Counted from the stretch's first letter, positions 22,931-34,875 are shown. The stretch: 64,000 nt of DNA from Lineus longissimus (GCF_910592395.1 NC_088316.1:3038001-3102000), one strand, 5' to 3'. Made by a program: numbers and translations. The notes: a model not told the origin generated them from the sequence alone.

Positions 22931-23006
22931 ACGCCGATTGTGTGAATCGAACCAGGGACCACTCGTCCGCTCCTCCAGAGTCCGAGCCACTAGTCCAAAG
23001 TCGCGA
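22931..23006 (-). repeat. tRNA-derived SINE-like head
   Basis: On the minus strand: A-box-like GTGGCTCGGACTC, then B-box GGTTCGATTCAC about 35 bases later. It lies 360 bases after the stop codon of gene copy 4. Confidence 0.45.
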
Positions 23007-23068
23007 TATCACGAATAGATTAGAATCATTTTCGCCGGGATAGAAAATCTCTAGATGCCACTGGTATC

Positions 23069-24135
23069 CCCAGGGGGGTCACTCTCCATTACATCTGTAG
23101 AGTATCCTTGTACTCTGACTTTTCAATAGACCCCCGCCAGCTGGTCACCGCCATATGAAATCCCCACTGAGCTCCCTTTTGCTGGCAACCTTTTCATTTC
23201 CACCCCCTCCAGCTGGTAAGTCATCATTTCCACCCCCCTTCCAGCGGGGCCGAGATCGTGGTCTAACAACACCATTGCAGGACCATCAGGGCATTTGGAG
23301 ATTGGGATTCTCTACTCTCATCAAATGATAACATACATTCTTCATACTTTTTACCAGGACTATTTATTAACATTTTATTCAAATCAACCTGATACATATG
23401 TACATGGAACAATACTCTAAACATTTCATAACACAACTCGATCCTGCATTATCAAACAAAAGTGAAAAAAAACTCAGAGGATGCTTACTTGACAAGTCAG
23501 TTTATGGTATATCGAATTTTGAAGAAAAATTCATTTTGAAAATTTGAAGAAAGATGTACCGGTAGCAGGGTCGGGCGCCATTGTTCCTCTGAATGGGCCT
23601 AAAATACACCTGATATATGTATTGACCTCCTGGTCAACGGCCTCGTGATCTGATTGAAGAGAAGATCGAATCGCAGAGATGTTATTTAAGTGGTTTTAAT
23701 CATCGGAATCAAAACATGTCGAAAAAACGTACAGTGATACAGTACAATATACGTTGGGGAGTTGGGATATGATGTCTGATATGAGAAACTTAAGTAAAGG
23801 TTCTTCGCGCCACGCACTCCCATTTCCCGATTTCATTGAAATAGTTTGATACTCGAAATATTGATGGGAAGGAGCCTCTATCGCGTGGTGTGATGAGACG
23901 AGAGTCGCCTAGAGCGTGGTGCGGGCACGTGTCCGCTACTTGAAGGCCTTTAGCATATGGCGTGTTGCATTTGCGGTATTCCCGGGGGCTTCTTGCTTGG
24001 GTTTGAGCGAGATAAGGGGGTCTATTCGCTACGCGTGGGTCACGCTATGTCCTCCGAAAAAACACCCACTATCACGCTTTTTTGGTACAAGGATGCTCTA
24101 CAGATGTCATGGGGAGTGACCCCCCACCCCCCGGG
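23069..24135. mobile_element. hAT-like non-autonomous DNA transposon (complete)
   Basis: The 8-base sequence CTGGTATC is duplicated exactly at 23061-23068 and 24136-24143. The empty site, with a single copy followed by TTACCTCC, is seen at 58444-58459. Imperfect terminal inverted repeats of about 45 bases: left CCCAGGGGGGTCACTC onward to TCCTTGTAC, right its complement. Eight-base duplications and CAGGG-type ends fit hAT. There is no transposase; the element is 1,067 bp. Confidence 0.7.
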
Positions 24136-24143
24136 CTGGTATC

Positions 24144-25178
24144 TTACCTCCAAGTTTTGAGTGGAACCAGAGTACCTGTAGAGGATCAATTGCAAAGTGT
24201 TGATTATCTATAAAGTAACAAACGTAGATAATGGAATAAATGCTTTTGTGTATACGCGTACAATTTACTATATCTTCTACTTGTTTAACTATTGACAATC
24301 GAATGTAAATACCGCAGCCATAGAAATATATAGATTTGTTTTCATATTTCAATCTTTATTGTCTGCTGAAGCCAACAATTAAATATGCCTGAAATGTCAA
24401 TTTCTCTTGCGCATTTTACTGAGAAGGCGATCTCATGAATGGACCATTTGAAGCTTCTTTTACTTAGAGTCCTGTCTAGGTGCAGGATTTATATTTACCA
24501 GGACCTAGTAATGAGCGTGCGTATGTCGCCCCGTGGTACAACGCTACAACCGTGAGCTGTCGGGTAAGATTTACCCCTGGGGTAGAATATGTAAATTGCC
24601 CCGGTCTTTAAATCACGTGTGTCTGTAATAACCAACGAGATTGGAAATACCGTAGTTTTATATCCAACCAAGGAAGTAAAATAGTACCTCAGTGATCCAA
24701 CATGCGGCGAGATCCTTCTGCAATGTTCCCCTGTCAGGCGAGATATTCCCTTGGGGGAAAATATGTCACCCCGTAGTTAATCACATTCAGTTCGGAATAA
24801 ACGCATTCAACACGGCCAAGGTTCTGCTGATTTGTCATGCATCAAATCTAAGTTTTATCTCGGTCCCAGGGATAAAGATGTGATGAGGATGAGGAGCGAG
24901 GAATCAATGTTTGCCTTCAATTAAATCTGATTATAGGCTTGTTATTCAGTCATCTTTTAGGAAAGAGAGCTTTGGTGGGCAAGACGGTATGCTATCATTG
25001 AGTTAGATCTGCATTATTTATGGCTCCATTGCGAGACACGTGATCATAGTACCACCAAGTACAAGTAGCTAAGTGCCTCATCTGCAGAGAAACATTGATT
25101 ACACCAGTCTCGAGGACTGACATTTTTTTTCTTTCTAGATCCAGATATATGGTTGACTAACAACGCACCGCAGATCAG
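24144..25178 (+). other. Unit flank upstream of gene copy 5
   Basis: Conserved spacer with degenerate ~48-bp repeats at about 24490-24780 and a T-rich tract ending in TTCTAG at about 25138 before exon 1. No gene recognised. Confidence 0.4.
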
Positions 25179-27282
25179 ATGAGTGACGAGTTACCTCGTG
25201 TAAAGTTTGAACAATTCATTTCAGATATGAGTGTTTTCCTGGAGAGAGTTTCCTGCGTTCTCTTTTTAGGACTTCTGTTAGGATCGTACCTGCCCCAGGG
25301 TACATCAACGAAGTATACACTGGATACGGCCACATCTTTAAAAGGTAAGTACAACACGAGGCCGCCTACTGCCAGGAAGTAATCACAAGGCAACGAGAGG
25401 CAATTAACGGGCACTACATGTATCAAGAAAAGCAACACTTAGGAAAAGCAAAGGTAATGTAAAAGTAAAAAAAGGCAATATGCACGGAGATGTTCAATGC
25501 AGCTATCTTTCATTGGCGATTATAATGGCAAATTTCAAATATAATGGCAAATTCCAAATTGAAATTATGCTCATGCCTGGCGTTTCGTTTCCTCAACCCG
25601 GCAAGGTCTGGCCACGGGATGAGGCAAAGAATAGACAATCTCTGCTAAAAATATTCATTCTTTGGCAAGAGAATGGCACCGATGAGGCAACCGGGAAGCA
25701 CACATTGTATTGCTCAATATTTCATTGTGGTTGTTGCGATCGACCAATAGACTGCAATTTGATACGGATTCGAAGAAGGCCCTTACAATGTTAATTGGAT
25801 AAAGGTGATTAAGGTAGAATGCGTTTGATTTCCCTAGTTCTCTAAGGATCTATTGGATTGTTCATTTGGCAGATACATGTATCAGAAATTGGCCTAACCT
25901 CGCCCTGAAGAAACCATCACGGATCTCCTCACTGTGGAAGCGTAAACACGTAGCGGGCCTGGCGAACGATGGCAATACGAATGGGAACCTCCGATTCTGC
26001 GCCTGCACAGCCGAATATCAGTACACGGACAACTGGTGGACAGTCGATCTTGGTGCTACCTACTGGGTGGTGGCGATAGAACTTTGGAACAGAGGACATG
26101 TCTGTAACTATAATATATTTGGCCATTTGTATATGTATAAATGTATATATACACACATATATATACATGTAAAACTAACATAAATAATACATTGAAACTG
26201 ATGAAGCAGCGATATAGTACGCATTGTGACAATATTTTGGATATACTTAGTTGAAGCATCTCAGACAATCACCGTTAGTTCGAAACGATTCTTGAAGAGA
26301 GTAGCCGCTCTAATTTTAGAGTGGCATCTCACATTCAAATGTGGCAAAATATTCGGCGGTGCAATGTGGAGATCGGCATGCCTACTACAGAAAGATCATT
26401 AAAACTTTCTATAATTCAGGTATTTTTTTATAAGGTGAGACACATATGAATATTTTAGGCATTAGCTTAGAAACACAAGGTGTTGAGAATAGTCCCTTAA
26501 TAGCGCCTTCCAAAAACGACGTTCTCCCTTCGGGTGTATGATCTCATGATGTACATCTTGAATATAGATTCAAAATGTCTTTCAGCAAACCGGTTGACAC
26601 AGTTCGATGTCATAGTGACCGATGTAGCGCCTCCCCCTGCGGTCATTAGTGATGTCACTCTCTGCTATCACCACGGTAGCACAACAATCCCTGGGAATAT
26701 TGGGTTCTTCAGGAAATGCAGAAAACTCATCGCTGGGAGGCATGTGACCATCAGCAAGAACGTCCCGTCCATGGAATATCTTACGCTGTGTGAGGTTCGA
26801 GTGTTCGGGCTTGTAAAACAAAGCCAAGCTGGTAAGTAGTGCCACGATTTAATAGAGACTAAGAATGTGCAAAACGACACATCCAACCTCCCTGCACGCA
26901 ACCTTCTTGCGCATGACCGGAACTATTTATCCACGTGGTTCCGCTGCTTTGAAGAATGCAACACATCATTAAGTTCTATGATTGGCATACAATTGGGGAA
27001 AGTGGCGAATGCCAGAGTCATTTCATATCGGTGACGGCTTTTCATTGATGATGTCATGCAATATTATCTCCCTTTGCAGTCAATGGCAGCAAGTCGACCA
27101 TAGAAATTCATGTCCGGAGCCTGCTCGGGTGCTCAGTTCGGTGCTTGGAGATCGCTTCGCCATGTTATGAGTACGATTACAACGAGGGGACCGGACTTTG
27201 TCGATTTGAAGCGCCCAAGGACAGGCAGGTTTTTTGTTCTGCGTCAGAGTTTGAGGAATACCATTGGAATTCGAAACCTTAG
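25179..27282 (+). CDS. F-type lectin/PAN secreted protein (gene copy 5)
   Basis: Exons: E1 25179-25344, E2 25873-26103 (weak donor T|GTAACT), E3 26586-26831, E4 27080-27282. All frames are open, giving 281 aa if the weak donor is used. The sugar-site region reads LWNRGH, so the aspartate is replaced and the spacing is one residue shorter than in copy 4. E3 and E4 lie 4,712 bases after those of copy 4 and are nearly identical to them, showing a recent tandem duplication that included the SINE and the hAT-like element. Intron 1 is the long type and resembles copies 3, 6 and 7, so copy 5 may be a recombinant between subtypes. Confidence 0.7.
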
Positions 27283-27642
27283 GCCGTCTATCAGTGAATA
27301 TTTGATATTCTTTTATATCACCATCATTATATTCGAGCACTGCTCTGCTGTGATTGGTGCAGAAGCATTATTTGGGGCTTTCGATTGGTCAATAGAATAT
27401 GACATCATAAAAGTACTGTGATTGTTGTGACTGTTTGGTGTTAGTTTGGGGAAAAGGTCTGATTACAGTAGACGTTGTCATTCGACTTGACTTTAACCCC
27501 GGTGAACCTTTCTGAACCAGTAGTTTTCAGATGAGCTGCACAGTCAGCGCTCCAAACTGAGGATTTCAGACCGTCCTCGATCATTTACAACCGATTACGT
27601 GGTTTCAGGCAAGTTTGAAAAAAAACCTGCATAAGGTCTCCG

Positions 27643-27718
27643 ACGCCGATTGTGTGAATCGAACCAGGGACCACTCGTCCGCTCCTCCAGAGTCCGAGCC
27701 ACTAGTCCAAAGTCGCGA
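27643..27718 (-). repeat. tRNA-derived SINE-like head
   Basis: Duplicate of the one at 22931 at the same distance (4,712 bases) as the neighbouring exons, so copied with the unit rather than separately inserted. Confidence 0.45.
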
Positions 27719-27780
27719 TATCACGAATAGATTAGAATCATTTTCGCCGGGATAGAAAATCTCTAGATGCCACTGGTATC

Positions 27781-28843
27781 CCCAGGGGGGTCACTCTCCA
27801 TTACATCTGTAGAGTATCCTTGTACTCTGACTTTTCAATAGACCCCCTCCAGCTGGTCACCGCCATATGAAATCCCCACTGAGCTCCCTTTTGCTGGCAA
27901 CCTTTTCATTTCCACCCCCTCCAGCTGGTAAGTCATCATTTCCACCCCCCTTCCAGCGGGGCCGAGATCGTGGTCTAACAACACCATTGCAGGACCATCA
28001 GGGCATTTGGAGATTGGGATTCTCTACTCTCATCAAATGATAACATACATTCTTCATACTTTTACCAAGACTATTTATTAACATTTTATTCAAATCAACC
28101 TGATACATATGTACATGGAACAATACTCTTGACATTTCATAACACAACTCGATCCTGCATTATCAAACAAAAGTGAAAAAAAACTCAGAGGATGCTTACT
28201 TGACAGGTCAGTTTATGGTATATCGAATTTTGAAGAAAAATTCATTTTGAAAATTTGAAGAAAGATGTACCGGTAGCAGGGTCGGGCGCCATTGTTCCTC
28301 TGAATGGGCCTAAAATACACCTGATATATGTATTGACCTCCTGGTCAACGGCCTCGTGATCTGATTGACGAGAAGATCAAATCGCAGTGATGTTATTAAA
28401 GTGGTTTTAATCATCGGAATCAAAACATGTCGAAAAAACGTACAGTGATACAGTACAATATACGTTGGGGAGTTGGGATATGATATCTGATATGAGAAAC
28501 TTAAGTAAAGGTTCTTCGCGCCACGCACTCCCATTTCCCGATTTCATTGAAATAGTTTGATACTCGAAATATTGATGGGAAGGAGCCTCTATCGCGTGGT
28601 GTGATGAGACGAGAGGCGCCTAAAGAGCGTGGTGCGGGCACGTGTCCGCTACTTGAAGGCCTTTAGTATACGGCGTGTTGCATTTGCGGTATTCCCGGGG
28701 GCTTATTGCGTGGATTTTGGCGAGATAAGGGGGTCTATTCGCTACGCGGAGGTCACGCTCTGTCCTCCGAAGAAACACCCCCTATCACGCTTTTTTTGGT
28801 ACAAGGATGCTCTGCAGATGTCATGGGGAGTGACCCACCCGGG
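27781..28843. mobile_element. hAT-like non-autonomous DNA transposon (complete, second copy)
   Basis: Same element and same 8-base target (CTGGTATC at 27773-27780 and 28844-28851) as at 23069, duplicated with the unit. Confidence 0.7.
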
Positions 28844-29116
28844 CTGGTATCTTACCTCCAAGTTTTGAGTGTAGCCAGACTACCTGTAAGGGATCAATTG
28901 CAAAGTGTTGATTATCTATAAATCAATAAACGTAGTTAATGGAATAAATGCTTTTGTGTACCGATACCGTACATTTTACTATTATCTTCTACTTGTTTCA
29001 CTATTGATAATCGAATGTAATCACCGCAGCCACAGACAATATAGATTTGTTTTTATATTTCAATCTTTATTGTCTGCTGAAGCCAACAATTAACAATGCC
29101 TGAAATGTCATTTTGT

Positions 29117-29297
29117 GTCATTCAAACTTACCTATGGAACACTTTTGCATGTTACTCCATTTGGGCTCAAACACAAGAGTATCCCTTTAATTTTCTAAAG
29201 GGAGAACTGAGTTAACAGCTCGGCCGCCAGGCGGCGCCCTGACCGATCCCGCGAGATCGCGCCGATCTCATGCCGCCATATTCAGTCTTTACTCTTG
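29117..29297. repeat. DIRS left inverted terminal repeat
   Basis: Reverse complement, with few mismatches, of 35450-35632. It includes the GC-rich palindromic stretch around CGCGAGATCGCGCC and ends at ACTCTTG. Confidence 0.9.
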
Positions 29298-29592
29298 TGC
29301 TTCTACGAAGCACATCGTTTTTTCAAAGCTGCCGTGAATTCGATTTAAAACCAAATTCAACCAGCCAAGTCTAGACGATTTTTGGGTTCATTCACCTACG
29401 GAGTAGACCGCCAAACTAATCTTGGCATTAGTATTGTCCAGTCTATTTAATTATAGACATTTTCTTAGCTAGCTTAGTCGACCCGGCTCCATTATTTTGA
29501 TCTTGGTAGGGTAGAGTTAAGTAGGCTATTCTCCGCTCTATTGTAATAAACAAGACTCAGATCCATTGCAATAGTGTTTAATTCAAGTAGGC

Positions 29593-31881
29593 ATGTTTTC
29601 CTTTCCATTAATTATTGCGTCCTTTCTGGCCTACTTGGGGTTCCCAGTGTTTTTATTGTCATTGGTACCATTTTTTATATGGCGTACCCCTCCGACGGCA
29701 TCCTTTGTCTCACCACAAAGGAATGCGTCTGGTGGCGGGAAACGGGCCGCGAAGACGCCAAAACCCTCTTCCGGTTCCGTTTCCGGGCATATAACCCGGA
29801 GGTCTAGCAAACCTCCCGCCACCACCCCTTCCGTCAGCCGAGTTCCGGTTCCGGCCGCGGCTGCGAAGGATGCGGGATCTGACATTATTAATGTATGTGG
29901 TCCCAAGGGAGACTTACATCCAATAAGTCTCCAAGGGTTTAATATACCCCGGACCTCAGGGAACCTTCCGGTTCCCCTGTCGTCCGCTCCCCCGAGTACA
30001 AGCCCTTTGTACCCGCGGGAGCACCCTGCTTCCGGTCCGCCGATTGCAGTTCCGGTTACTGACGCGGGTTCCCGTTTTTCAGTAACCGAAGACTCTACTG
30101 GGGGTTTTTCTCAGTCTTTACTGCGAAATAACCCCAGTCCTCACGGACACAGTAGAGTAGGGCCGGACCTTATAACGCCACCTCCGAAACGCCATGCGTC
30201 TTCGGTAACAGCGTTTCCGCCCTCCGTACCTCCTTCTAAAAGGGCTTCCGGTAGCTCCATACCGGCGAAGGAGTTACGGGCATTTCCGGTTTCGGACTTC
30301 GTCCTACCGGAAATGCAGGCACCTTCCTACGTTGGCCAACCTCTTGGGTGGAACCAACCGGAAGTGCCACCCCCTCCTCGTAGCAGAGGCGTCGTTCCCA
30401 TGGAACGAGCTACGCAGAGAGGACATCTGAACTCTAGTTCAGAATATGGGCAACTTCCGCTTCCGGAAGACCCATTCGCCCGCACATACGGCTTCCAGGG
30501 TTCGCTTATGCGCTCACCCTCGCCTCAACCGCCCGTCGTTGAGAGAAGCCGCACGTCGGGTCCGGAACCCGAGTCGGGACAGCAACTGTCCCAGCTCATC
30601 CAGATGGTAGCAGGTCTTTCTGATAGACTTAGCCATCTGGAGCAGGGTTCCGGTTCCTCTGGTGCGCCTGGTCCCATCGGATACCCACCATCCGACTCCT
30701 CTATTTTAGAGGAATTTTCTGAGAACGAGAGTTCTCAGCCAGGCTACCGCTCCCCCAATCAGGAGGAGCTGTCACCAGAGGAGGCCAGTATCCTGTCGGA
30801 TATGAGGACACTCAGATCCTTGATCAGAGCGTACCTCCCGCAGGATCTGTGCCCTACCCCGCCGGAACTGCCAGCTTTGTCAACACCGACCTTTTCACTC
30901 TGGGGACAGGAAGTGGATCCCAATCCACAGGTTTCTCAAGGCTCCACTCGGGCACTTGAATTCCTGCCTCCCTCCCCGTCGGTGTTAGCAGTCTCTGAAC
31001 TTTTGGAGCGTACAATCAGAGACTCACAAGGCGCCCACCAACGTACTTCCATCCCTGTCCTTCCGGCAGTCGGACCGGAAGCTTGGTGTAAACCGGGGAA
31101 GTTGTTCACGGCACAACTTCCTCCCGTTAGGCAGTACCGCGCTGACTATTATCGAGTCAGCTCGGCCGGCTGTCCAGCTGCAGCATCGACTTCCATATTA
31201 AAGGACGATGTACAGCTGGACCAACTCGTGCCTAGGGTGACTTCCTCCTCGGCTTACCGAGACCTTAGAGCACAAGAGGGTCTGGCCAAAAACACGTTAG
31301 CGGTGCTCTCCTACGCAGAGCACACTAACCTGGCCCTAGCCAGATCCCTAAAAGATAATGAGTCACTATCTGATGACACAAAATCGCTTGTGACATCCTT
31401 GTCACATTCGATTAGGCACGCTATTGCGCTGTCCGCCAAGACCGCAGCAAATAGCGTCCTACTCCGTAGAGACGCCGCACTGGGCTCTCTCAATGTCATC
31501 AGATCCCTCCAGCTGGAAGGGGCCTTAAGAACCGCTCCTATGGACGGTTCTTTCCTGTTCGCAGATTCTGTACAAGAGGCGGCTCAAGCACAGAAAGATT
31601 GGGACAAATTATATGCCCCCACTGCGACACAGAGGGCCAAGACCTCTCTACCTAACGCTAGAAAGATAGAGAGGCCCCAGCAGGCATCGGGTTCAATCCC
31701 GTACGCCAGGCAGGTCCTGCCTAGGCCTACCCCGCCTAGTCAGCCTGCTCCTGCTGGATCCTTCCGACGGGAAGCGGAGGGTCGCCGGACTGGAAAGAGG
31801 AAAAATACTTCCTCTAACCAGGGTGGATCCGGTCCGACTAAGCACTCCTTTCGCCCAAGGGGTGCTGGCCGGAAGAGGTGA
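29593..31881 (+). CDS. DIRS ORF1, gag-like protein (762 aa)
   Basis: First long frame of the DIRS element, from ATG 29593 to TGA 31881. It has a hydrophobic N-terminus (residues 1-30), a long proline/serine-rich low-complexity region, a more ordered alpha-helical part (about residues 480-680) and a basic C-terminal tail (FRPRGAGRKR), as expected for a nucleic-acid-binding Gag-like protein. The position before RT and the overlap with ORF2 fit the DIRS family. The particle-forming role is inferred. Confidence 0.8.
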   Translation: MFSFPLIIASFLAYLGFPVFLLSLVPFFIWRTPPTASFVSPQRNASGGGKRAAKTPKPSSGSVSGHITRRSSKPPATTPSVSRVPVPAAAAKDAGSDIINVCGPKGDLHPISLQGFNIPRTSGNLPVPLSSAPPSTSPLYPREHPASGPPIAVPVTDAGSRFSVTEDSTGGFSQSLLRNNPSPHGHSRVGPDLITPPPKRHASSVTAFPPSVPPSKRASGSSIPAKELRAFPVSDFVLPEMQAPSYVGQPLGWNQPEVPPPPRSRGVVPMERATQRGHLNSSSEYGQLPLPEDPFARTYGFQGSLMRSPSPQPPVVERSRTSGPEPESGQQLSQLIQMVAGLSDRLSHLEQGSGSSGAPGPIGYPPSDSSILEEFSENESSQPGYRSPNQEELSPEEASILSDMRTLRSLIRAYLPQDLCPTPPELPALSTPTFSLWGQEVDPNPQVSQGSTRALEFLPPSPSVLAVSELLERTIRDSQGAHQRTSIPVLPAVGPEAWCKPGKLFTAQLPPVRQYRADYYRVSSAGCPAAASTSILKDDVQLDQLVPRVTSSSAYRDLRAQEGLAKNTLAVLSYAEHTNLALARSLKDNESLSDDTKSLVTSLSHSIRHAIALSAKTAANSVLLRRDAALGSLNVIRSLQLEGALRTAPMDGSFLFADSVQEAAQAQKDWDKLYAPTATQRAKTSLPNARKIERPQQASGSIPYARQVLPRPTPPSQPAPAGSFRREAEGRRTGKRKNTSSNQGGSGPTKHSFRPRGAGRKR

Positions 31882-33985
31882 CTCCCCCCTCCTTTCTCCT
31901 CCCGGACGCAAAAAGGAGCCGACTCCGGTAGTCGGGGGCCGTCTGCAAAAATTTGCAGACATTTGGGACGATTGGTGCCCAAAGGGGTCCCCAGTCCCAA
32001 ACATGTTGAGGTACGGAGTGAAACTAGATTTCAACCGTACCCCCCCGACTACCATATATCCAACCCCAGTTCAGCCACCGAAGGACCCAGTCAAGGCCTC
32101 TGCCCTCCAAGCAGAGGTCGCGACATTACTGGAGAAGCAAGCTATCCAGGTCCTTCAAGATCCATGCTCCCCCGGCTTTTACAGCCACGTTTTCTTGGTT
32201 CCCAAGAAAGCAGGGACATGGAGGCTGATCATAGACCTTTCCAGGTTAAACACCTTCTTGAATGTTCCTCATTTCAAGATGGAAACCACCAGGTCTATAG
32301 CAACGGCGATACAGCCCAACGATTGGGCGGTATCGATGGATTTAATGGATGCGTACTTACATGTACCGATCCATCCAGACTATCAACACTTCCTTCGATT
32401 CCATTACGAAGGAAAGACGTATCAATTCAGGGCCCTGCCGTTCGGTCTGGCATCGGCACCCCTAATTTTTACGATGATAGTCACAGCCTTCGTCGCTCCC
32501 TTTCACGTGATGGGGTTCAAGCTCCATCACTACCTAGACGATTGGCTACTCCGTTGCAAATCGCGGGAACTACTACTGCAACAACTTCAGGTTCTAAAGC
32601 AAAAAGTAGTTTCCGCAGGTTGGATTATCAACGAAACAAAGTCAGAATTCATACCATCCCAAGACTTCGTTTACGTTGGAGTTCGGTTCCTTACGGCCAT
32701 AGGGAAAATGCTGCCCCCCCTAGACAGGATAAAGAAAATTCTTCATCTCGTCGCAGAATTCAGAGGAAGGACTCAAGCTCCCGCAAGGCGATGCTTGAGC
32801 CTTTTGGGACTTCTGAATTCGGCAGCAGACCAAATCCCCCTTGGCCGTCTATATATGCGTCCCATCCAGATGTTTCTAATGTCTCTATGGAAACCCCACA
32901 GGGACCCATTAGACAAGTTGGTATTGATACCTCAATACCTACTCAAGAACGTCTGGAACTTCTGGGAGTCGGAGACTCGTCTCCAAAGCGGTGTAGATCT
33001 TGCTCCACCGCCCCCAGAAGTGTCCCTGTTCACAGATGCTTCCCTACTAGGGTGGGGAGCACATCTGAACAACGGGGACATGTCCATAAGAGGTCTATGG
33101 ACAAGGGAGGAGACCATTCTTCCAATAAATATATTGGAAATGAAGGCTGTCCTTCTTGCCGTGAGGGCTCTTTCCCTTCGCCTGAAGAATCGGAGAGTAA
33201 CCCTGTTCTCCGACAATTCTACAGTAGTAGCATATGTCAGGAGACAGGGAGGCACAAAGTCCGGCATTCTTTGCCAGCTAACTTGGGAGCTTTACCATCT
33301 TTGTGCCGACCTTGGAGTATCGATATGTGCCAGACACATACCGGGCAATCGCAACATCCTTGCCGACGCCCTGTCCCGTCAGAACAAGCTAGTTCAGACA
33401 GAGTGGACACTCCATCAGGAGATTGTAGACGACCTTTGTCGCCTTTGGCAATCTCCGAAGGTAGATCTGTTCGCCACCAGGCTGAACAATCGCCTTCCCA
33501 TCTATTACTCTCCACTTCCGGACGAAGAGGCCCTGGAAGTCGACAGCCTTACAGCCTCTTGGGTCGGGCTGAACGCATATGCGTTTCCACCCCTCCCTCT
33601 CATTCAACCAGTCCTGAACAAGATCTTGACCAGCCATCCGGTGAGAATAACTCTCATCGCACCTTGCTGGCCAAATCAGGCCTGGTTCCCAGCCTTGCTT
33701 GAGCTCCTGATAGATCACCCCAGGAGTCTTCCTACTTGGAAGCACCTCCTGTGGCACCCCCTGGGGAGATGCTACCACCAGAACCCTGGATTTTTCAAGT
33801 TTCACGCCTGGAACTTATCCAGTTGCATCTCCACCAGAGAGGCTTTTCGGACATCGCTGTCAAGCGCATGTCCGCACCTCAAAGGGGGTCTACCCTTGAT
33901 GTGTATCAAGGAAAGTGGTCTACCTTCACTTCCTGGTGCAGGGAGAACGGAGTTAATCCGATCTCTCCCTCTATATACAGATTAG
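31823..33985 (+). CDS. DIRS reverse transcriptase/RNase H polyprotein (ORF2)
   Basis: The frame is open from 31823 and overlaps the end of ORF1 by 59 bases in the +1 frame. The first in-frame ATG is near 32003, so translation may use frameshifting or re-initiation. Numbering from 31823: RT motif A SMDLMDAY (Asp173), motif B FGLASAP (207-213), motif C YLDD (237-240). RNase H residues are Asp405 in FTDAS, Glu439 in ILEMKAV, Asp464 in FSDNS and Asp515 in ILADALSR. A C-terminal part (about 555-650, with VDLFATRLN and APCWPNQAWFP) lies where DIRS proteins are described as having a methyltransferase-like module; I cannot confirm activity. It would copy element RNA into DNA in virus-like particles. 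Confidence 0.92.
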   Translation: MDPVRLSTPFAQGVLAGRGDSPLLSPPGRKKEPTPVVGGRLQKFADIWDDWCPKGSPVPNMLRYGVKLDFNRTPPTTIYPTPVQPPKDPVKASALQAEVATLLEKQAIQVLQDPCSPGFYSHVFLVPKKAGTWRLIIDLSRLNTFLNVPHFKMETTRSIATAIQPNDWAVSMDLMDAYLHVPIHPDYQHFLRFHYEGKTYQFRALPFGLASAPLIFTMIVTAFVAPFHVMGFKLHHYLDDWLLRCKSRELLLQQLQVLKQKVVSAGWIINETKSEFIPSQDFVYVGVRFLTAIGKMLPPLDRIKKILHLVAEFRGRTQAPARRCLSLLGLLNSAADQIPLGRLYMRPIQMFLMSLWKPHRDPLDKLVLIPQYLLKNVWNFWESETRLQSGVDLAPPPPEVSLFTDASLLGWGAHLNNGDMSIRGLWTREETILPINILEMKAVLLAVRALSLRLKNRRVTLFSDNSTVVAYVRRQGGTKSGILCQLTWELYHLCADLGVSICARHIPGNRNILADALSRQNKLVQTEWTLHQEIVDDLCRLWQSPKVDLFATRLNNRLPIYYSPLPDEEALEVDSLTASWVGLNAYAFPPLPLIQPVLNKILTSHPVRITLIAPCWPNQAWFPALLELLIDHPRSLPTWKHLLWHPLGRCYHQNPGFFKFHAWNLSSCISTREAFRTSLSSACPHLKGGLPLMCIKESGLPSLPGAGRTELIRSLPLYTD

Positions 33986-34875
33986 TTGATTTCCTTATTG
34001 AATTATTCACGGAAAGACAACTATCTGTCACGGCTATAAAAGGGTACAAGTCCGCCATCGCTTCTACCCTCCGTGTTTTAAGCACCTGGGATCTTCGTTG
34101 GGAGGACCAAATAACCCCTCTTTTCAGAGGAATGTTATTAGAGCGTCCTAGACCGGTTCACAACACCCCTAAATGGGACCTTTCTGTTGTCCTTAAGGTG
34201 CTCATGAGGCATCCTTTTGAACCCATGTCTATTTCATCCATGAAATATCTGACACTCAAAACGGTCTTTCTAGTAGCCTTGGCTACCGCCCAACGGAGAT
34301 CAGAGCTCCATGCACTTTCTTTTAAGAAGCTGGCTTTTAGAGAGGGAGGGGAGGTTATCCTGGCTTTTATACCAGGATTTCTGGCGAAGAACCAGGGACC
34401 GGCCGCCTCTCGGCCCCCGGTTACTATTCCCTCTCTGTCAGGAACGATCTCTTATGATCTTCCTGACAGAACTTTATGTCCCGTCAGGGCCCTAAAGTTC
34501 TACATAAATAGGACAAAACCTCCCGGTATCCGCCAGGGGAGAGAGCGTTTGTTTTTGTCCTATAAGGAGGGAAATAAACGAGAGATAGCGGCCGCCACTA
34601 TTTCAAGGTGGATTGTGGAGACTATTCGTCTTTCCTACAACACCTTGAAGACTTCCTCTGATCTTCGTGCGCTAGCTAACATCTCAGCGCACGAAGTTAG
34701 AGCACTAGCCACCTCCTGGGCTAACTACCGAGGAGTTGCTCTTCAAGAAGTCGTTTCCGCTGCACGTTGGAGTAATCACTCCACATTCTCTCGTTTCTAC
34801 CTACGAGACGTTTCTTCCCTCGTAGATGGCATGCACACAATCGGCCCGATTGTGTCTGCGGGGCATGTTGTTTGA
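33736..34875 (+). CDS. DIRS tyrosine recombinase (ORF3, 379 aa)
   Basis: Overlaps the end of ORF2 by about 250 bases in another frame. Catalytic residues of the tyrosine recombinase family are visible: Arg187 in TAQRRSEL, His319-x-x-Arg322 in SAHEVRA, Trp345 in ARWSNHST and the nucleophile Tyr355 in RFYLRDV. An N-terminal SAM-like core-binding domain (about 40-135) precedes them. It would join circular element DNA to the target by strand exchange without target duplication, which matches the ends seen here. Confidence 0.9.
   Translation: MEAPPVAPPGEMLPPEPWIFQVSRLELIQLHLHQRGFSDIAVKRMSAPQRGSTLDVYQGKWSTFTSWCRENGVNPISPSIYRLVDFLIELFTERQLSVTAIKGYKSAIASTLRVLSTWDLRWEDQITPLFRGMLLERPRPVHNTPKWDLSVVLKVLMRHPFEPMSISSMKYLTLKTVFLVALATAQRRSELHALSFKKLAFREGGEVILAFIPGFLAKNQGPAASRPPVTIPSLSGTISYDLPDRTLCPVRALKFYINRTKPPGIRQGRERLFLSYKEGNKREIAAATISRWIVETIRLSYNTLKTSSDLRALANISAHEVRALATSWANYRGVALQEVVSAARWSNHSTFSRFYLRDVSSLVDGMHTIGPIVSAGHVV

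Noticed and set aside
31963-33702. 579-codon open frame on the + strand overlapping the DIRS reverse transcriptase
   Set aside because: It is serine/arginine/proline-rich without any domain, and the overlapping frame carries all RT and RNase H motifs. It is a shadow of codon bias in the RT gene.
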